From positions 1-64,000 of the forward strand of contig JAHHSA010000002.1 in the NCBI GenBank assembly GCA_020025475.1: a stretch of DNA of 64,000 nucleotides, in the 5' to 3' direction. The notes under the pieces were generated by a model that worked only from the letters and a program-made list of their open reading frames with translations, did no database searches and was not told the DNA's origin. Position 1 is the first letter of the stretch; every line of letters begins with the position of its first letter. This DNA comes from Oscillibacter sp. (GTDB lineage: Bacteria > Bacillota > Clostridia > Oscillospirales > Oscillospiraceae). Both the position numbers and the translations under genes were made by a program. Shown piece after piece: positions 61,877-64,000 of this stretch.

Positions 61877-64000
61877 TTAGCGGGGAATCTCCTCCATGGT
61901 GTATCCCTCAATGATATCGCCGACCTTGATGTCGTTGAACTTCTCCACGGTCATGCCGCACTCGTAGTTCTCAGCGACCTCCTTGGCGTCGTCCTTGAAG
62001 CGCTTCAAAGAGGCCAGCTGGCCCTCGTGGATGACAATGCCGTCGCGGACCACGCGAACGGAGCAGGCGCGGACAATCTTGCCGTCCTGGACGTAGCAGC
62101 CTGCCACGGTGCCGATGGAGGAGACCTTGTAGGTCTCACGGACCTCGGCGTGACCCAGGACCACCTCACGGTACTTGGGAGCCAGCATACCCTTCATAGC
62201 GGCCTCAATCTCATCGATGCAGTCGTAGATGACGCGGTACATCCGCATATCCACGTTCTGACGTGCGGCACCGTCGCGGGCGGCGGAGTCGGGGCGGACG
62301 TTGAAGCCGATGATGATGGCGTTGGAAGAGGCGGCAAGCATGACGTCGGACTCGTTGATAGCACCCACGCCGCCATGAATGACACGCACGTTGACTTCCT
62401 CATTGGAGAGCTTCTCCAGAGAGGCCTTGATGGCCTCCACGCTGCCCTGGACATCGCCCTTGACAATCAGAGCCAGCTCCTTGCGCTCGCCGGCCTGGAT
62501 CTGGTCGAACAGGTTCTCCAGAGAGACCTTCTGCACGGGAGCGGCGGCCTTGGCGCGTTCCTCGGCCTTGCGCTGCTCCACCAACTCACGAGCCATGCGC
62601 TCGTCAGCTACGGCAAAGAAGGGAGAGCCTGCGGAAGGAGCCTCGGAAAGGCCTGCAACCTCCACGGGGACGGAGGGACCAGCCTCGGTGAGACGATTGC
62701 CCTTGTAGTCCAGCATGGTACGGACACGGCCGACAGCGGTACCGGCGATGATAATATCGCCCTGCTTCAGAGTGCCATTTTGCACCAGCAAAGTGGCAAC
62801 GGGGCCGCGGCCCTTGTCCAGACGTGCCTCGATGACGGTGCCCTGACCGGCGCGGTTGGGGTTGGCCTTCAGTTCTGCCATCTCGGCGGTCAGAGTGACC
62901 ATTTCCAGAAGATTCTCGATGCCAATGTGCTTCTTGGCGGAGACCTTGCAGCAGATGGTTTCACCGCCCCAGTCCTCAGGCACCAGACCGTGCTCGGTCA
63001 GCTGCTGCAGGACGCGGTCGGGGTTGGCGGTATCCTTATCAATCTTGTTGATGGCAACAATGATAGGAATGCCAGCGGCCTTGGCGTGGTTGATGGACTC
63101 GATGGTCTGGGGCATAATGCCGTCGTCCGCTGCCACCATCAAAATGGCAATATCGGTGATCATGGCGCCGCGGGCACGCATGGAGGTGAATGCCTCGTGG
63201 CCCGGGGTATCCAGGAAGGTGATGGGCTTGCCGTTCACCTGCACCTGGTAAGCACCAATGTGCTGGGTGATGCCACCAGCCTCGCCGGAGGCCACGGAGG
63301 TATCCCGAATGGCATCCAGCAAAGAGGTCTTTCCGTGGTCGACGTGGCCCATGACGACCACGACAGGAGCGCGGGGCACCAGATCCTTCTCGTCGTCTTT
63401 GTGGTCGTCAATCAGACGCTCCTCAATGGTGACGACAATCTCCTTCTCCACCTTGCAGCCCATCTCCTCGGCGATGATGGCGGCGGTGTCGAAGTCAATG
63501 GTCTGGCTGAGAGAGGCCATGATGCCGTTCTTCATCAGGCACTTGACCACCTCAGCACCGGTTTTCTTCATGCGGGAGGCCAACTCGCCAACAGAGATCT
63601 CGTCGGGAATCTGGACCTTCACAGGCGCCTTCTTGGCGATCTCCAGCTGCAGCTTACGCATCTTCTCGGCCTCGTCCTGGCGACGCTTGTTGCCGCCGTA
63701 GGCATTGTTGCGACGCTGATTGTTGCGGAATTTTTCTTTGCCGCCGCCCTGACGCTGCATCCGGGTGGCCTGCTGACCGCCTAGGGACTCCAGACGCTCA
63801 TCGTACTTTGCAAGGTTTACGTCGCCGCCGGTACGGGTGTCGACAATCTTCTTCTGGGGTACGCGGCTGCTGGGCTGCTGGACAATGGGCTGCTGCTTCT
63901 GTGCAGGCTTCTGGGCCTGCTGCTGACCGGCAGCCTTGGGCTGACCGGGCTTGTTGGAATTATTCGTAGTGCTATGATGATTGTTGTTAACGGGCTTCTG
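61877..64000 (-). CDS. infB: Translation initiation factor IF-2, 5' end cut by window edge
   Basis: IF-2 is the GTPase that places initiator tRNA on the 30S subunit. The window holds 707 codons; the N-terminus lies beyond 64000, where the visible part is a Gln/Pro/Lys-rich linker. An IF2_N domain ([21 protein letters not shown]) follows, then the G domain with [18 protein letters not shown] and NKIDK, and the C-terminal EF-Tu-like domains. The frame is open from the window edge, so the internal Met at 63760 is not the start. The 3' end is duplicated downstream. Confidence 0.96.
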   Translation of the reverse strand, partial: QKPVNNNHHSTTNNSNKPGQPKAAGQQQAQKPAQKQQPIVQQPSSRVPQKKIVDTRTGGDVNLAKYDERLESLGGQQATRMQRQGGGKEKFRNNQRRNNAYGGNKRRQDEAEKMRKLQLEIAKKAPVKVQIPDEISVGELASRMKKTGAEVVKCLMKNGIMASLSQTIDFDTAAIIAEEMGCKVEKEIVVTIEERLIDDHKDDEKDLVPRAPVVVVMGHVDHGKTSLLDAIRDTSVASGEAGGITQHIGAYQVQVNGKPITFLDTPGHEAFTSMRARGAMITDIAILMVAADDGIMPQTIESINHAKAAGIPIIVAINKIDKDTANPDRVLQQLTEHGLVPEDWGGETICCKVSAKKHIGIENLLEMVTLTAEMAELKANPNRAGQGTVIEARLDKGRGPVATLLVQNGTLKQGDIIIAGTAVGRVRTMLDYKGNRLTEAGPSVPVEVAGLSEAPSAGSPFFAVADERMARELVEQRKAEERAKAAAPVQKVSLENLFDQIQAGERKELALIVKGDVQGSVEAIKASLEKLSNEEVNVRVIHGGVGAINESDVMLAASSNAIIIGFNVRPDSAARDGAARQNVDMRMYRVIYDCIDEIEAAMKGMLAPKYREVVLGHAEVRETYKVSSIGTVAGCYVQDGKIVRACSVRVVRDGIVIHEGQLASLKRFKDDAKEVAENYECGMTVEKFNDIKVGDIIEGYTMEEIPR

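Overview
The window is a chromosomal segment of a GC-rich anaerobic Bacillota. Gene content and codon use fit the Clostridia, order Oscillospirales, near Flavonifractor or Pseudoflavonifractor; the genus is inference. Support comes from an anaerobic class III ribonucleotide reductase (nrdDG), a type III glutamine synthetase, a K+-dependent-type membrane pyrophosphatase, spoIIE with a Spo0A-like box elsewhere, a tryptophan-type T-box, purine-rich Shine-Dalgarno (SD) sites, and intrinsic terminators after most units. I saw no rRNA, tRNA, CRISPR array, prophage or intact insertion sequence. Both window edges cut genes: mnmG at the left and infB at the right.

Layout. 1-7.7 kb (minus): mnmG, a membrane metallophosphoesterase, and a MarR/ABC-ATPase/giant coiled-coil permease efflux-type operon. 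7.8-8.2 kb: a promoter-terminator unit with a 27-codon ORF and a second small terminated segment. 8.4-12.5 kb (plus): hppA, then a NifU-like scaffold paired with a GGGtGRT protein. 12.6-18.6 kb: pta (minus), a LysM-G5-M23 cell-wall peptidase, nrdDG. 19-21.4 kb: threonine deaminase and a DAACS symporter. 21.7-25.7 kb (minus): a trpXYZ-type ABC transporter with an inserted fumarylacetoacetase-family hydrolase, behind a T-box whose apparent specifier is UGG. 25.9-33.1 kb (plus): Xaa-Pro peptidase, CBS-type inorganic pyrophosphatase, and an LRR / VWA / MoxR-type AAA / NfuA-type operon. 33.2-37.1 kb: htpG (minus), a zinc-ribbon membrane protein and a two-part ThrE exporter. 37.1-45.3 kb (minus): one operon with the shikimate pathway plus the Phe and Tyr branches (aroF-tyrA-aroB-aroA-aroC-pheA-aroEK-aroQ), preceded by a Phe/Tyr-rich leader peptide and an attenuator. 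45.4-55.3 kb: zinc phospholipase C-like protein, lrgAB, an ECF sigma/anti-sigma pair, glnN, a DUF1846 protein, tex. 55.4-57.8 kb: spoIIE and a small membrane protein. 58-64 kb (minus): the infB-(unknown)-rbfA-nrnA-truB-ribF translation operon, with a duplicated infB 3' end flanking a hairpin-rich insert.

Most notable. (1) A ribosome-mediated attenuator for the aromatic operon: a 32-codon ORF with 11 Phe/Tyr codons, an intrinsic terminator, and a perfect 10-bp antiterminator pairing between the leader codons and the terminator 5' arm. (2) The infB 3'-end duplication around a four-hairpin element. (3) A discrete 27-codon transcription unit. (4) Two Fe-S-scaffold-linked clusters of unknown role. 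Aromatic control appears split: Trp import by a T-box, Phe/Tyr synthesis by leader translation. All homology statements are from reading the protein sequences, not from a search.
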